Origin: JAPYTK01 sp964401935
GTDB taxonomy: Bacteria; Myxococcota_A; Polyangia; Polyangiales; Polyangiaceae
Direction of reading: 5' to 3'
DNA: 64,000 bases
Assembly: GCA_964401935.1 (NCBI GenBank)
Contig: CAYOAL010000016.1
Span: 1 to 64,000 of the forward strand
Each line of letters starts with the position of its first letter. Within the stretch, counting starts at the first letter, position 1. Position numbers and translations under genes: made by a program. This document shows, piece by piece, positions 52,154-60,520 of the stretch. The notes below the pieces were generated by a model. That model did not search any database. It had not been told where the DNA came from and worked only from the letters and a program-made list of their open reading frames with translations.

Positions 52154-53029
52154 ATGACCCGAGACATGCGCTTGAAGACGGGCCTGGCCGAGATGCTCAA
52201 AGGTGGCGTCATCATGGACGTGACGAGCGCGGACCAGGCGCGCGTGGCCGAGGACGCTGGAGCGACCGCGGTGATGGCCCTCGAGCGGGTGCCTGCGCAG
52301 ATCCGCGCCGAAGGGGGCGTGGCCCGCGCCAGCGATCCGCAGACGATCGTCGACATCAAGGAGGCGGTGGCGATCCCGGTGATGGCCAAGTGCCGCATCG
52401 GCCACTTCATGGAGGCGCGCATCCTCGAGGCGCTCTCGGTCGACTTCGTCGACGAGAGCGAGGTGCTCACGCCCGCCGACGAGGCCCACCACATCGACAA
52501 ACGTGCCTTCGCCGTGCCCTTCGTGTGCGGCTGCACCGAGCTAGGGGAGGCGCTGCGACGCATCACCGAAGGGGCGGCGCTCATCCGCACCAAGGGGGAG
52601 GCCGGCACCGGCAACGTGGTGGAGGCGGTGCGCCACCTGCGCCGGCTGCGGCGGCAGCTCCGCGAGCTGTCGCAGTGCGAAGAAGACGAGCTTCCGGTGG
52701 CGAGCCACGCGCTCGGGGCGCCCCTCGAGCTCGTGCGACGAGTGGCCGAGACCGGGCGGCTGCCAGTGCCGAGCTTCGCCGCGGGGGGAATCGCGACCCC
52801 CGCCGACGCGGCGATGTGCATGGCGCTCGGAGCCGAAGCGGTGTTCGTGGGCAGCGGCATCTTCCTCGCCGACGACCCCGCGCGCCGGGCCCGTGCGATC
52901 GTGAGCGCGACCACCTCCTGGCAGGATTCAGCGCTGCTCGCGCGGGTGAGCACCGGCCTCGGCGCGGCGATGAAGGGTCGCGAGCTCGCCGAGCTCGAGA
53001 CCCGCTTCGCGTCTCGAGGCGCTCGATGA
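52154..53029 (+). CDS. pdxS: pyridoxal 5'-phosphate synthase, synthase subunit
   Basis: 291 residues, the usual PdxS length. PdxS condenses ribose 5-phosphate, glyceraldehyde 3-phosphate and ammonia to PLP. The signatures GGVIMDVTSADQARVAEDAGA, MALERVPAQIRAEGGVAR, the catalytic Lys79 in VMAKCRIGH, and Lys147 in IRTKGEAGTGN are present, as is the phosphate loop SFAAGGIATPADAA. The start is ATG 52154; a GTG at 52148 overlaps the pdxR stop. The stop overlaps the pdxT ATG. Confidence 0.97.
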   Translation: MTRDMRLKTGLAEMLKGGVIMDVTSADQARVAEDAGATAVMALERVPAQIRAEGGVARASDPQTIVDIKEAVAIPVMAKCRIGHFMEARILEALSVDFVDESEVLTPADEAHHIDKRAFAVPFVCGCTELGEALRRITEGAALIRTKGEAGTGNVVEAVRHLRRLRRQLRELSQCEEDELPVASHALGAPLELVRRVAETGRLPVPSFAAGGIATPADAAMCMALGAEAVFVGSGIFLADDPARRARAIVSATTSWQDSALLARVSTGLGAAMKGRELAELETRFASRGAR

Positions 53030-53586
53030 CAGTGGGCGTGCTCGCGGTGCAGGGCGGCTTCGAGCTGCACCTCCGCGCGCTGGCCGACGTGGGGATCCCC
53101 GCGCGCGCCGTCCGCGCCGCCGACGATTTGAGCGAGCTCCGAGGCCTGGTGCTGCCCGGAGGAGAGAGCTCGGTGCAGCTCGAGCTCGTCGAGCGCCTGG
53201 GTCTGGGCGAGGGGCTCACGCGGCTCGTGGCCCGCGGCGTCCCCGTGCTCGCCACCTGCGCCGGGCTCATCCTCTGCGCGCGGCAGGTGTCGCCCGCGCA
53301 ACGGAGCTTTGGGTGGCTCGACGTGGACGTGCGTCGCAACGCCTACGGCCGCCAGCTCGACAGCTTCGAGGCGGAGGACGACGCCGGTAGCCGCGCCATG
53401 GTGTTCATTCGCGCCCCGCGCATCACGCGGGTGGGGCCCTCGGTCGCGGTGCTCGCCACCCATCGCGGAGAGCCGGTGCTCGTGCAGGCCTCGGGTGTCA
53501 CCGCGGCCACGTTTCACCCCGAGCTCACCGGCGAGCGCGACCTCTTCACCGCTTGCTTCGGCGCGGCTGGGGCCAGAGGGCGGTGA
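53026..53586 (+). CDS. pdxT: pyridoxal 5'-phosphate synthase, glutaminase subunit
   Basis: 186 residues. PdxT hydrolyses glutamine and channels ammonia to PdxS. The triad is visible: Cys78 in LATCAGLIL, His164 and Glu166 in TFHPELTGE. Oxyanion segment LPGGESSV and N-terminal VGVLAVQGGFELH are typical. The start overlaps the pdxS stop (ATGA). The last 41 bases overlap the convergent M28-like gene. Confidence 0.96.
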   Translation: MTVGVLAVQGGFELHLRALADVGIPARAVRAADDLSELRGLVLPGGESSVQLELVERLGLGEGLTRLVARGVPVLATCAGLILCARQVSPAQRSFGWLDVDVRRNAYGRQLDSFEAEDDAGSRAMVFIRAPRITRVGPSVAVLATHRGEPVLVQASGVTAATFHPELTGERDLFTACFGAAGARGR

Positions 53587-54643
53587 ACGACGGATCTTGC
53601 ATCACGTCGAGCAAGAGCTCGCCCATCCGGTCGAGCATCGCGGCCGAGAGTTTGTCGACGGTGTCCTCGCGGGTGTGCCAGTAGGGTGGGAAGCGCGTGG
53701 GTGTGTTGCGCGCGTTGTCGATGATGTCCACGGCGGGGATCCCCACCTCGATGAAGGGACGGTGATCGTCGAGGATCTCGTTCTCGAAGCGCGTGAAGTT
53801 CTTCCCGAGGCCGTGCGACTTCGCTTTCGTCCAGATGAGCTTCACCAGCTCGGGATCGGCGGTGACGCTCGCCGACTCGTAGAGGAAACGTGCGTCCTCG
53901 TCGCCGACCATGTCGAGCAAGAGCATCCGATCGATGGGCACCGGGAGGTGCTGCGCGAAATACAGGCTGCCGGCGAGAGGGTGGCAGTCGTTGAAGCCGT
54001 CCTCGCCGTCGAAGAAGGCGACCACGAGGTTGAACGGCAGCACCACGCGCTCTGCTTCGAGCGCGCGCATCAGCTCGAGGAGCAGGCCCATCCCGCTCGC
54101 CCCGTCGTTGGCCGCCGGCACCACGCCCCCTTCGCGAGCGTCTTCCTTCGCGTCCCAGTGCGCGCCGATGAGCAAGGTGAGATCGGTTCGGGTGCCCGGT
54201 CGCAGGGCCCACAGGTTGGTGAAGCGGTGCTTCGGCAGCTCGCCCCGATCCGAGGGCGGACAGGCGTTCGCGAACGAGGCGGCGGCGCCGAGGGAGAGGG
54301 TGAGGTAGTCGGCGCCGGTGAACGACTGTCGCTTCACCGTCCAGCCGGGGTGAGACATCGCCCGCTCGAGCCAGTCGACGGTGCCCTCGCGGCACGGCGC
54401 GCCCGGTGCGCGCGGGCGCAGCTGACCCCCGTCGTTCACGATGGCGTCCACCCAGGCGAGCGCGGCGCCCCCGTCGAACGAGCCAGCGGTGCGCGCTGGC
54501 GGCTGAAGGGCCTGGACGGAGCAGGCGGCCGATGGGGTCGGCGGGGGAGACGGAGTGCGGGTCTCGGGCTCGTTGGGCGAACAGGCGCCGAGAGCTGCCA
54601 CGACCCACACGGCGGCCAAGGCACGGCGGAGCGACCAGGGCAT
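53546..54643 (-). CDS. M28-family lipoprotein resembling glutaminyl cyclase
   Basis: 365 residues. The signal peptide ends VVAALGAC (lipobox, Cys21). The zinc-peptidase fold has IGAHWDAKE, VPAANDGASGMGLLLELMRAL, VVAFFDGEDGFND, MLLLDMVGD and a final YWHTREDTVDKL. The combination of DDHRPFIEVGIPAVDII with the metal residues is closer to glutaminyl-peptide cyclotransferases than to aminopeptidases. It could form N-terminal pyroglutamate or act as an exopeptidase. Start ATG 54643 (or 54652); TAGGAT ends seven bases upstream. It overlaps pdxT by 41 bases. Confidence 0.78.
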   Translation of the reverse strand: MPWSLRRALAAVWVVAALGACSPNEPETRTPSPPPTPSAACSVQALQPPARTAGSFDGGAALAWVDAIVNDGGQLRPRAPGAPCREGTVDWLERAMSHPGWTVKRQSFTGADYLTLSLGAAASFANACPPSDRGELPKHRFTNLWALRPGTRTDLTLLIGAHWDAKEDAREGGVVPAANDGASGMGLLLELMRALEAERVVLPFNLVVAFFDGEDGFNDCHPLAGSLYFAQHLPVPIDRMLLLDMVGDEDARFLYESASVTADPELVKLIWTKAKSHGLGKNFTRFENEILDDHRPFIEVGIPAVDIIDNARNTPTRFPPYWHTREDTVDKLSAAMLDRMGELLLDVMQDPSFTALWPQPRRSKR

Positions 54644-54655
54644 CGGGCGCATCCT

Positions 54656-55009
54656 AGCGTCCGCGGTGAGGAGGTGGTGTTGCAGATTCGGCGGGGTGCC
54701 GTCTCGGTGAGACAACGCCCGTCCATGGGGTGATCGCGCGACCCCTCTCGAGCGCCGCGACGAATGTGAGAAATGTCGGGAAATATCGGCACGGGGCGCG
54801 CGGACGGCGCGGCTAGGATGGCGAGATCACGCGGCGCCGGGTGGAACATTGCGCCGCCGTGGGAACCGCGACCGAGCTTATCGGTCGGCCAGCCGGTTGG
54901 CATATTTTCTGTATATCCGGAGGGGTTGCGTGGACGGCGCTCAACTTCACCGGACGGTGAGTCAGGGCGCCCGGCTTGGATGAGACGAAGCGGAGCGAGG
55001 GAGAGCAGG
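54656..55009. other. divergent intergenic region before the VWA gene
   Basis: 354 bases without a convincing gene. It holds a stem-loop at 54869-54887, then an AT-rich block (ttggcatattttctgtatat near 54897-54916) that is promoter-like but has no clean -35/-10 spacing. The VWA gene start follows ~95 bases later. An in-frame ATG at 54980 would add ten residues before the chosen start. Confidence 0.55.
54869..54887 (+). promoter_or_regulatory. stem-loop or operator upstream of the VWA lipoprotein
   Basis: cgaccga-gctta-tcggtcg: perfect 7-bp arms with a 5-base loop, ten bases before the AT-rich promoter-like block. Confidence 0.35.
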
Positions 55010-56038
55010 ATGGGGCGGCGATGGTTGAAACTCTTGGCCTTGGGGTGGATGGCGGCGTGCGGCGAGAGCGGCACCGAGAGTGTGCTCGACGGTGAAGGCA
55101 CCGACGGCGGGCTCTTCGATCCTGGCATCGACACCGAGGAGCAGGCTTGCCCCGGGGTGGAGGTGGCGTTCACCCAGCGCGTCCCGTTCATCATGGTGCT
55201 CGTCGATCAGTCATCCAGCATGGAGGCGGGCTTCGGCAATGGCACGCGCTGGTCGGTGATGCGCGACGCGCTGCTCGACGAGACCGACGGCATCATCAAG
55301 AAGCTCCACCAAGACGTGCACCTCGGGCTCGCCCTCTACTCCTCGAAGAATGGGTACCAAGGGGGACAGTGCCCCATGGTGAGCAAGGTGGACGCCTCGC
55401 TCGGCAACTACGACGCGATCCGCGCGCTGTACGACGGCGCCTCCCCCATCGATGACACCCCGACCGGCGAGGCGCTGATGGCGGTGGCCCAACAGCTCGA
55501 GAAGATCTACGTGAGCGACGCCACCCCGAAGGCCATCGTGCTGGCCACCGACGGTCACCCCGACACCTGCGAGCAGCCCGATCCAGAGAACGGACAAGAC
55601 AAGTCGATCAACGCCGCGCGTGCCGCGTTCGACATGGGCATTCGCACCTACGTGATCAGCGTGGGGGACGAGGTCGGCGAAGACCACCTGCGCGACATGG
55701 CCAACGCCGGCGCCGGGCTCGACGTCGCGAGCGGCGCCGCCAAGTTCTATCGGGCGCTGAACAACGGCGAGCTCTACGAGGCGTTCAGCGACATCGTCAA
55801 CGGTGTGCGCGACTGCGTGTTCACGCTCGATGGCGAGGTGGTCGACGGCTACGAGGATCAGGGCATCGTTCGCATCGACGGCGAAGACGTCCCCAAGGAC
55901 GATCCGGATGGGTGGCGGCTCAACAATCCACGCGAGGTGGAGCTCCTCGGCGCCGCCTGCGCGCTGATACAAGAGGGCGACCACACCCTGTTCATCGACT
56001 TTCCCTGTGGAGGCTACGAAGCCCCCCCCGTGTACTGA
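55010..56038 (+). CDS. von Willebrand factor A domain lipoprotein
   Basis: 342 residues from the ATG at 55010. The signal peptide ends WMAAC (Cys17). A short acidic linker precedes a VWA domain (~60-270). The MIDAS metal site is complete: DQSSSM (DxSxS), the Thr in DDTPTGEAL and the Asp in LATDGHPDTC. VWA domains bind protein or matrix ligands through a divalent metal. The C-terminal ~70 residues have two Cys (CVFTLDGEVVDGYE; CGGYEAPP). It is probably surface-exposed. A second small lipoprotein follows nine bases later. Confidence 0.88.
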   Translation: MGRRWLKLLALGWMAACGESGTESVLDGEGTDGGLFDPGIDTEEQACPGVEVAFTQRVPFIMVLVDQSSSMEAGFGNGTRWSVMRDALLDETDGIIKKLHQDVHLGLALYSSKNGYQGGQCPMVSKVDASLGNYDAIRALYDGASPIDDTPTGEALMAVAQQLEKIYVSDATPKAIVLATDGHPDTCEQPDPENGQDKSINAARAAFDMGIRTYVISVGDEVGEDHLRDMANAGAGLDVASGAAKFYRALNNGELYEAFSDIVNGVRDCVFTLDGEVVDGYEDQGIVRIDGEDVPKDDPDGWRLNNPREVELLGAACALIQEGDHTLFIDFPCGGYEAPPVY

Positions 56039-56046
56039 GGCCTACG

Positions 56047-56466
56047 ATGAGACGCACCCCGATGCATGACGCAGTCTTGTGCACACTGCTCCTCGGTCTC
56101 GGCGTCGGCTGCGGTCCGGCGGTGGTCGGCGAGTGGGAGTCGAGCGAGCGGATCCAACAAGAGCGGAGCCAGCTGGTGGTGGAGGAGGCCTTCGTGGCCA
56201 ACGCGACGGTGTGGATCTTTCGCACCGTGGGTGGCGCCCCCACCGCGCAGCGCTTCTCGTTCGACGTGGCGTGGCAAGAGCGTCGCGGTGGCGAGTCGTA
56301 CCTGTTCGAGATGAGCTGTCGCGACAGCCCCTACGGGGACTGCGACGTCGAGGACGACTTCCGCATGGTGTGCGACCTCGAGGGGGACGACGATCGGCTC
56401 TCGTGCGAGGTGGACGACAACCCGCGCTGGGCGGCCTATGGGTTCGCCTGGCACAAAGTGGAGTGA
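56047..56466 (+). CDS. small lipoprotein (139 aa)
   Basis: ATG at 56047, eight bases after the VWA gene stop, with GAGG just upstream. The signal peptide ends LGVGC (Cys22). The mature domain is beta-rich with three Cys in its second half (MSCRDSPYGDCDVEDDFRMVC), suggesting disulfides. No family was recognised. Probably co-transcribed with the VWA lipoprotein. Confidence 0.75.
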   Translation: MRRTPMHDAVLCTLLLGLGVGCGPAVVGEWESSERIQQERSQLVVEEAFVANATVWIFRTVGGAPTAQRFSFDVAWQERRGGESYLFEMSCRDSPYGDCDVEDDFRMVCDLEGDDDRLSCEVDDNPRWAAYGFAWHKVE

Positions 56467-56527
56467 CGCGCGGGCCCTCGTGATGGGGGGATTGACCGCC
56501 CCCCTTGACCGCCCTACCCCTCTCTCG

Positions 56528-57148
56528 ATGAGCGAAAGCGGCAACGGTCAACCCAGCGGCCCCCTCCTCCACAGCCTCGATGGCGCGCCCGCGCCGGCGG
56601 AGCTCGGTCCGAGCCTCATGAAGATGATGGCGCTCGACGAGAAGATCCGCGCGAGCTTCTCGCAGCTGGTGGTGGCGGTGTTGGGCCAGGCGCCCGATGA
56701 GCAGGTCGACGAGAGCATCACGCGGCTGTGCCGAAACAACGAGCTCGACATCGAGGTCGCGGGCACGGCGATCAAGGCCTCGCGGTACTTGTTGCGACAG
56801 GCGGCCGCGCTCGGGGTGGGTCCCGAGCAGCTGTCGGAAGACCTCCGCGCCATCGACTGCGCGCAAGAGCTGGTCGAGACGCTGGTGAAGACCTACGCCC
56901 AAGTGGTGGGGGAGCTGCGGCTCGAGATCGCGCAGGCCAGCATCGTGGCCCATGGCAACGTGCTCACCGGGGTGGAGTGGCGTGTCGACACGCTGGGGGC
57001 GAGCAACCGCGGGCGCGGGCTCAACCTCCCCATCGCGATGCTCACGCTCCACTATCGCAACGGCGACGAGACCAAGCGCATCACACTCCAGGCCCTCCCG
57101 GACGCGGTGAACTCGCTGCGCGAGGTGTGCGAGAACCTCTTGCGTTGA
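56528..57148 (+). CDS. COMM-domain (COMMD)-like protein
   Basis: 206 residues, no signal peptide. The layout follows eukaryotic COMMD proteins: a helical N-terminal half (~30-140, with AIKASRYLLRQAAALGVGPEQLSEDL) and a C-terminal COMM-type domain (~145-206). The latter starts LTGVEWRVDTLGAS, which fits the conserved G-V-x-W-R-V-D pattern, then two beta strands (IAMLTLHYRNGD, KRITLQALP) and a final helix (AVNSLREVCENLL). COMMD proteins form the Commander complex in eukaryotes. A bacterial homologue has no known role. It stands after the two lipoproteins with a 61-base gap. Confidence 0.6.
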   Translation: MSESGNGQPSGPLLHSLDGAPAPAELGPSLMKMMALDEKIRASFSQLVVAVLGQAPDEQVDESITRLCRNNELDIEVAGTAIKASRYLLRQAAALGVGPEQLSEDLRAIDCAQELVETLVKTYAQVVGELRLEIAQASIVAHGNVLTGVEWRVDTLGASNRGRGLNLPIAMLTLHYRNGDETKRITLQALPDAVNSLREVCENLLR

Positions 57149-57197
57149 CCTCGAGGCTCGGGCCACGGCACAGAGCGGCTGCTATGCTCGTCGTTCG

Positions 57198-58607
57198 ATG
57201 AGCGGACAAGACCAGAGCCCCGAGTCGACCGACGCCGCACCCACGCCGCCTGCCGCGACCGAGCCGGGAAGGGAGCCGCAGGCTGACGTCTCGCAGCGAG
57301 CGGGGGCTGCCCCCAGCGACGGGGAGGGAGCGAACGGTGGGCACGGGCCCGCGCGCTCCACGTCGACGCGCCGCCGCAACCTCCTCCTCGGCGGTGCGGC
57401 GGTGGTGGGGGCGGGGGTCGCGGCCTGGCAGATCAAGAAGCGGATGCCCTTGCCGCCACCTACGGTGACGGTGGATCCGGTCGCCGACGCGGGCTTCTAC
57501 CGCACGCTGGGTCGAACCGGGTTGAAGGTGTCGTCGGTGGCGATTGGCGCGGGCGGGCTCGAAGGCCCGGAGCCCATCTTGCGCGCGGTGGACATGGGGA
57601 TGAACTTCATCGACACCGCCATCTGTTATGGCGACAGCGAAGAGGTGATCGGGCGGGCGTTTCGCTCGCGGTCGACGCTGCGCGACCAGCTGATCGTGGC
57701 GACGAAGTGGGACGTGAACGCGAGCTGGGACAAGGTGAAGATCCTCGACTCCCTCGACCGCAGTCTCAAGCGGCTCGGGGTGGACGTGATCGACATCATG
57801 CAGCTGCACTGGCTCGGGGGAGGGCACCGCCAGATGCCGGGGGACGACGGCTTCAATCGCCTCGACAACGAGGCCCTCTACGAGGCGATGGCAGACGCGA
57901 AGAAGGCGGGGAAGGTGAAGTTCTTCGGCGCCACCTCCCACGCCGAGAACCGCAGCAAGATCTTGCAGTACGCGATCGACAAGGACGCGTTCGACATGAT
58001 CCTCGTGAAGATGAACGTGCTCGACTACGCCGACGCCGATATCCCCGCGCTGCTCGCCAAGGCGCGGGCGAAGAACGTTGGCGTGGTGGTGATGAAGTCG
58101 CAGCCCCAAGGCGGGCGCTTGCCTCCCGGCTACGAGGACCAGGGGTGGAGCGTGTTTCAGGCCAACCTGCGGTGGTGCCTCGCGCAGCCCGTCGACTGTG
58201 TCGTGCAGTCGCGAATCGGCACCGACGCCGACGCTCAAGACGAGGCGGTGAGGGCGGCGAAGGGGGAGCTCACGCGCGCGGACGGCGAGCTTTTGTATCG
58301 CTACGCGCGCGCGCTGAGCCCGGAGTACTGCCGCGGCTGTGGCTCGGTGTGCGGCTCCGCCTGTCCCGATGACGTCGCGATTTCTCACGTGCTCCAGTTT
58401 GGGATGTATGCGCGCGACTACGGCTGGGGTGCCTACGCCGAGGAGCTCTACGGGGCGCTCCCCGAGGACCAACAGTGGTCGAGCCGCTGCCTCGAGTGCA
58501 ACGCATGCAGCGACGCCTGTGGCTATGGAGTAGACGCGGCCGAGCGTGTACGCGAGGCGCGCCGCTCGCTCGGTGGGGGCCGCGCGCTCAGGGACAGGCC
58601 GAGCTGA
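57198..58607 (+). CDS. aldo/keto reductase with C-terminal 4Fe-4S-type cysteines, probably Tat-exported
   Basis: 469 residues. After a ~55-residue Pro/Ala-rich head comes a twin-arginine-like stretch (STRRRNLLLGGAAVVG). The AKR barrel (~95-345) has the tetrad residues: Asp and Tyr in DTAICYGD, Lys in VATKW, His in MQLHW. Two Cys clusters follow (CRGCGSVCGSAC and CLECNACSDACGYG), matching two Fe-S sites as in a subgroup of ferredoxin-linked AKRs. Substrate unknown. The ATG lacks a Shine-Dalgarno; TATGCT ends nine bases upstream. The 3' end overlaps the convergent gene by 20 bases. Confidence 0.88.
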   Translation: MSGQDQSPESTDAAPTPPAATEPGREPQADVSQRAGAAPSDGEGANGGHGPARSTSTRRRNLLLGGAAVVGAGVAAWQIKKRMPLPPPTVTVDPVADAGFYRTLGRTGLKVSSVAIGAGGLEGPEPILRAVDMGMNFIDTAICYGDSEEVIGRAFRSRSTLRDQLIVATKWDVNASWDKVKILDSLDRSLKRLGVDVIDIMQLHWLGGGHRQMPGDDGFNRLDNEALYEAMADAKKAGKVKFFGATSHAENRSKILQYAIDKDAFDMILVKMNVLDYADADIPALLAKARAKNVGVVVMKSQPQGGRLPPGYEDQGWSVFQANLRWCLAQPVDCVVQSRIGTDADAQDEAVRAAKGELTRADGELLYRYARALSPEYCRGCGSVCGSACPDDVAISHVLQFGMYARDYGWGAYAEELYGALPEDQQWSSRCLECNACSDACGYGVDAAERVREARRSLGGGRALRDRPS

Positions 58608-59484
58608 GGTTCGCGCTCAGCGAGTGTTCGAGGGCGAGCTCTCGGAGCTCCGCGCAGATCGCGAGGTTGGGGACGCGCTGGGCGATGTCGTCGATCACGG
58701 TGGTCGCGGCTTGGGTGTTGCCCTGGGCGGCGTAGCGTCGAGCGAGCTCGACCAGGGTGGGGAGCGGGTCGACGAGCACGGAGGCGAAGAAGGCGTGGGC
58801 TTTGGACGGGCTGCCCACCTCGGCGTAGCACGCGATGGCGCCCTGCCTCGCGCGTGCTGCGAGGGTGTCGATGCATGGGGCGTCTGGTTGGCTGCGGTGA
58901 GCGGAGAGCACAGTGCGGTGCTGGAGGAGACCCTCTGTTGGGTTCCCCGCGGCCGTGTCGCTCTCGGCCCAGCGGAGCGTGGCGAGGAGCGCCGCGCGAA
59001 ACGCGGGGAAGGGGTACTTCGTCGCTTCGCGGTAGAAGCTCGTGGCGATGGGCCACTTTGATGGGTCGGAGCTGGCCTCGGCCGCGAAGCTCTCCGCGAA
59101 CAAGAGGTAGCTGTGGGGCACCAAGGGCGACGGTCGATGCTTGTCGACGAGCTCGTACAAGTGCTCGCGCAGGCGTTGGGTGTGGCCGCTGTGGCGGGCG
59201 CTCAGTGCGCGCGAGAACAGCTCGCGGTCGACTGACGGGGCGGTGAGGTGGCTGGCGGTGAGGAGATCCTCGATGCAGCCGTCCTTCTTGGGATCGGCGG
59301 GTTCGACGGCCCCGACGGGCACCTCCTCGAGGGTCTGCGACGACCCCTCGACCTCGATCACGGGCGGAGGGTTGGGACGCGGCCATGAGGCATCGGGACA
59401 GCCCCACGACAGGGCGATGGCGCCGAGGCCCAGCACACGCGACCATCGCGGCGTGTGCAGCGGCGCTCGCCGAACGTTCCACAT
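58588..59484 (-). CDS. hypothetical TPR-like lipoprotein
   Basis: 298 residues; GAGGGA Shine-Dalgarno before the ATG at 59484, whose first base is shared with the stop of the P-domain gene. The signal peptide ends LSWGC (Cys29). After a Pro-rich linker the protein is helical with TPR-like pairs (HSGHTQRLREHLYELVDKH, KAHAFFASVLVDPLPTLVELARRYAAQGNTQAATTVI). Function unknown. Confidence 0.75.
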   Translation of the reverse strand: MWNVRRAPLHTPRWSRVLGLGAIALSWGCPDASWPRPNPPPVIEVEGSSQTLEEVPVGAVEPADPKKDGCIEDLLTASHLTAPSVDRELFSRALSARHSGHTQRLREHLYELVDKHRPSPLVPHSYLLFAESFAAEASSDPSKWPIATSFYREATKYPFPAFRAALLATLRWAESDTAAGNPTEGLLQHRTVLSAHRSQPDAPCIDTLAARARQGAIACYAEVGSPSKAHAFFASVLVDPLPTLVELARRYAAQGNTQAATTVIDDIAQRVPNLAICAELRELALEHSLSANLSSACP

Positions 59485-60419
59485 CAGCGTCCCTCGGGGT
59501 TCGGCGCCGACGCGCGCACGATGAGCTTGGCCCCTTCGAGCGTGCCGGCGTCCACGTCGTCGCCATCGGCGGCGCACACACGCCATGTTCCCACTGGGCT
59601 CTGGTGCGCGAAGTCGGAGAGCGCCATGCCGGGGCCGGTGCTGGGGCTCGGGTGGTAGCTGCAGCGCGCGTCGGAGGCGCAGACCACGTCGTTGGTGTTG
59701 ATGGTGGAGCCCATGGTCTCGGCGTCGTCGGCGGACGCGTCGCTGAACCGAATGGGGGAAGTGGCGGCGAGGTTCGAGCTGTCGCCGTTCGGGCTCTCGT
59801 TGTAGTCGTCCGACGGTTCGTCGGCCCCCGGCCGGTTCATGAGGGTGAGGATGGTGCCTTCGGGGCTCACCACCTTGAGGATGAGATCGCCGAGGTAGGG
59901 GTGATCGATGGCCACTTCCACTTCCACCGCGTCGATCTCGGTGCCGAGGAGCCCGTTGTGCACGAGGGTCGCGCAATCCATGGTGGAGAGCGTTCCATCG
60001 TAGTGGTTTGCCAGATCCGTGATGGCGATGCCGAGGTTCGCGCCGGCGTCCACCTCGAGCTCGATGGCGATGCAGCTCGAAGGCTCGCCGACACACGTGA
60101 ACCCCAAGGTGATCGCGCAGTCGGCGCAGCCATCCTCGCCGTCGAGGTTGGCGTCGTCGCAGGTCTCCGGCGGCTGGACCACGCCGTCACCGCACTGCGA
60201 CGTGCCGCCCCCGACGCCCCCACCTCCGACGTCCGTCGGGCCCCCCGCGCCCGGGCCGACCATCACGCCCCCCTGGCCTCCGCTGGCGCCGCTTCCTCCG
60301 GCGTGGGCGCCGGCGCCGTCTTCACCGCCGAAGGCGAAGTGGCCGCGCCCGCCGCGATCGAGCACGCAGCTCACCACGATGAAAGCGCACGTCACGATGG
60401 CGAGGGAGCGAGTCGGCAC
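59484..60419 (-). CDS. P-domain (proprotein-convertase type) lipoprotein with Myxococcus Cys-rich repeat
   Basis: 311 residues from a GTG at 60419. The signal peptide ends VVSC (Cys18). A Gly/Ala linker is followed by CGDGVVQPPETCDDAN (~77-92), the Myxococcus cysteine-rich repeat. Then comes a P/homoB domain (~115-305; DAVEVEVAIDHPYLGDLILKVVSPEGT, SPVGTWRVCAADGDDVDAGTLEGAKLIV). The P domain normally stabilises subtilisin-like proteases; no protease domain is present. Coupled to the downstream lipoprotein gene. Confidence 0.87.
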   Translation of the reverse strand: MPTRSLAIVTCAFIVVSCVLDRGGRGHFAFGGEDGAGAHAGGSGASGGQGGVMVGPGAGGPTDVGGGGVGGGTSQCGDGVVQPPETCDDANLDGEDGCADCAITLGFTCVGEPSSCIAIELEVDAGANLGIAITDLANHYDGTLSTMDCATLVHNGLLGTEIDAVEVEVAIDHPYLGDLILKVVSPEGTILTLMNRPGADEPSDDYNESPNGDSSNLAATSPIRFSDASADDAETMGSTINTNDVVCASDARCSYHPSPSTGPGMALSDFAHQSPVGTWRVCAADGDDVDAGTLEGAKLIVRASAPNPEGR

Positions 60420-60427
60420 GGATCTCG

Positions 60428-60457
60428 AGGATAGCGGTGAGTGGACGGCGCGCTCAA
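60428..60457 (-). promoter_or_regulatory. candidate sigma-70 promoter of the P-domain gene
   Basis: On the minus strand, TTGAGC (60457-60452) and TATCCT (60433-60428) are 18 bases apart. The -10 ends eight bases before the GTG start, so a leaderless or near-leaderless transcript is expected. Confidence 0.5.
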
Positions 60458-60520
60458 CCCGCGGCGGCGGGATTCGACGATGCGCGCGCCCTCGGCCGCC
60501 CCCGCGGGCCGGCCCATCTC

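Noticed and set aside
54897..54916. sigma-54-like element ttggcatattttctgta
   Set aside because: The -12 part lacks the GC of the GG-N10-GC signature and no activator gene is adjacent.
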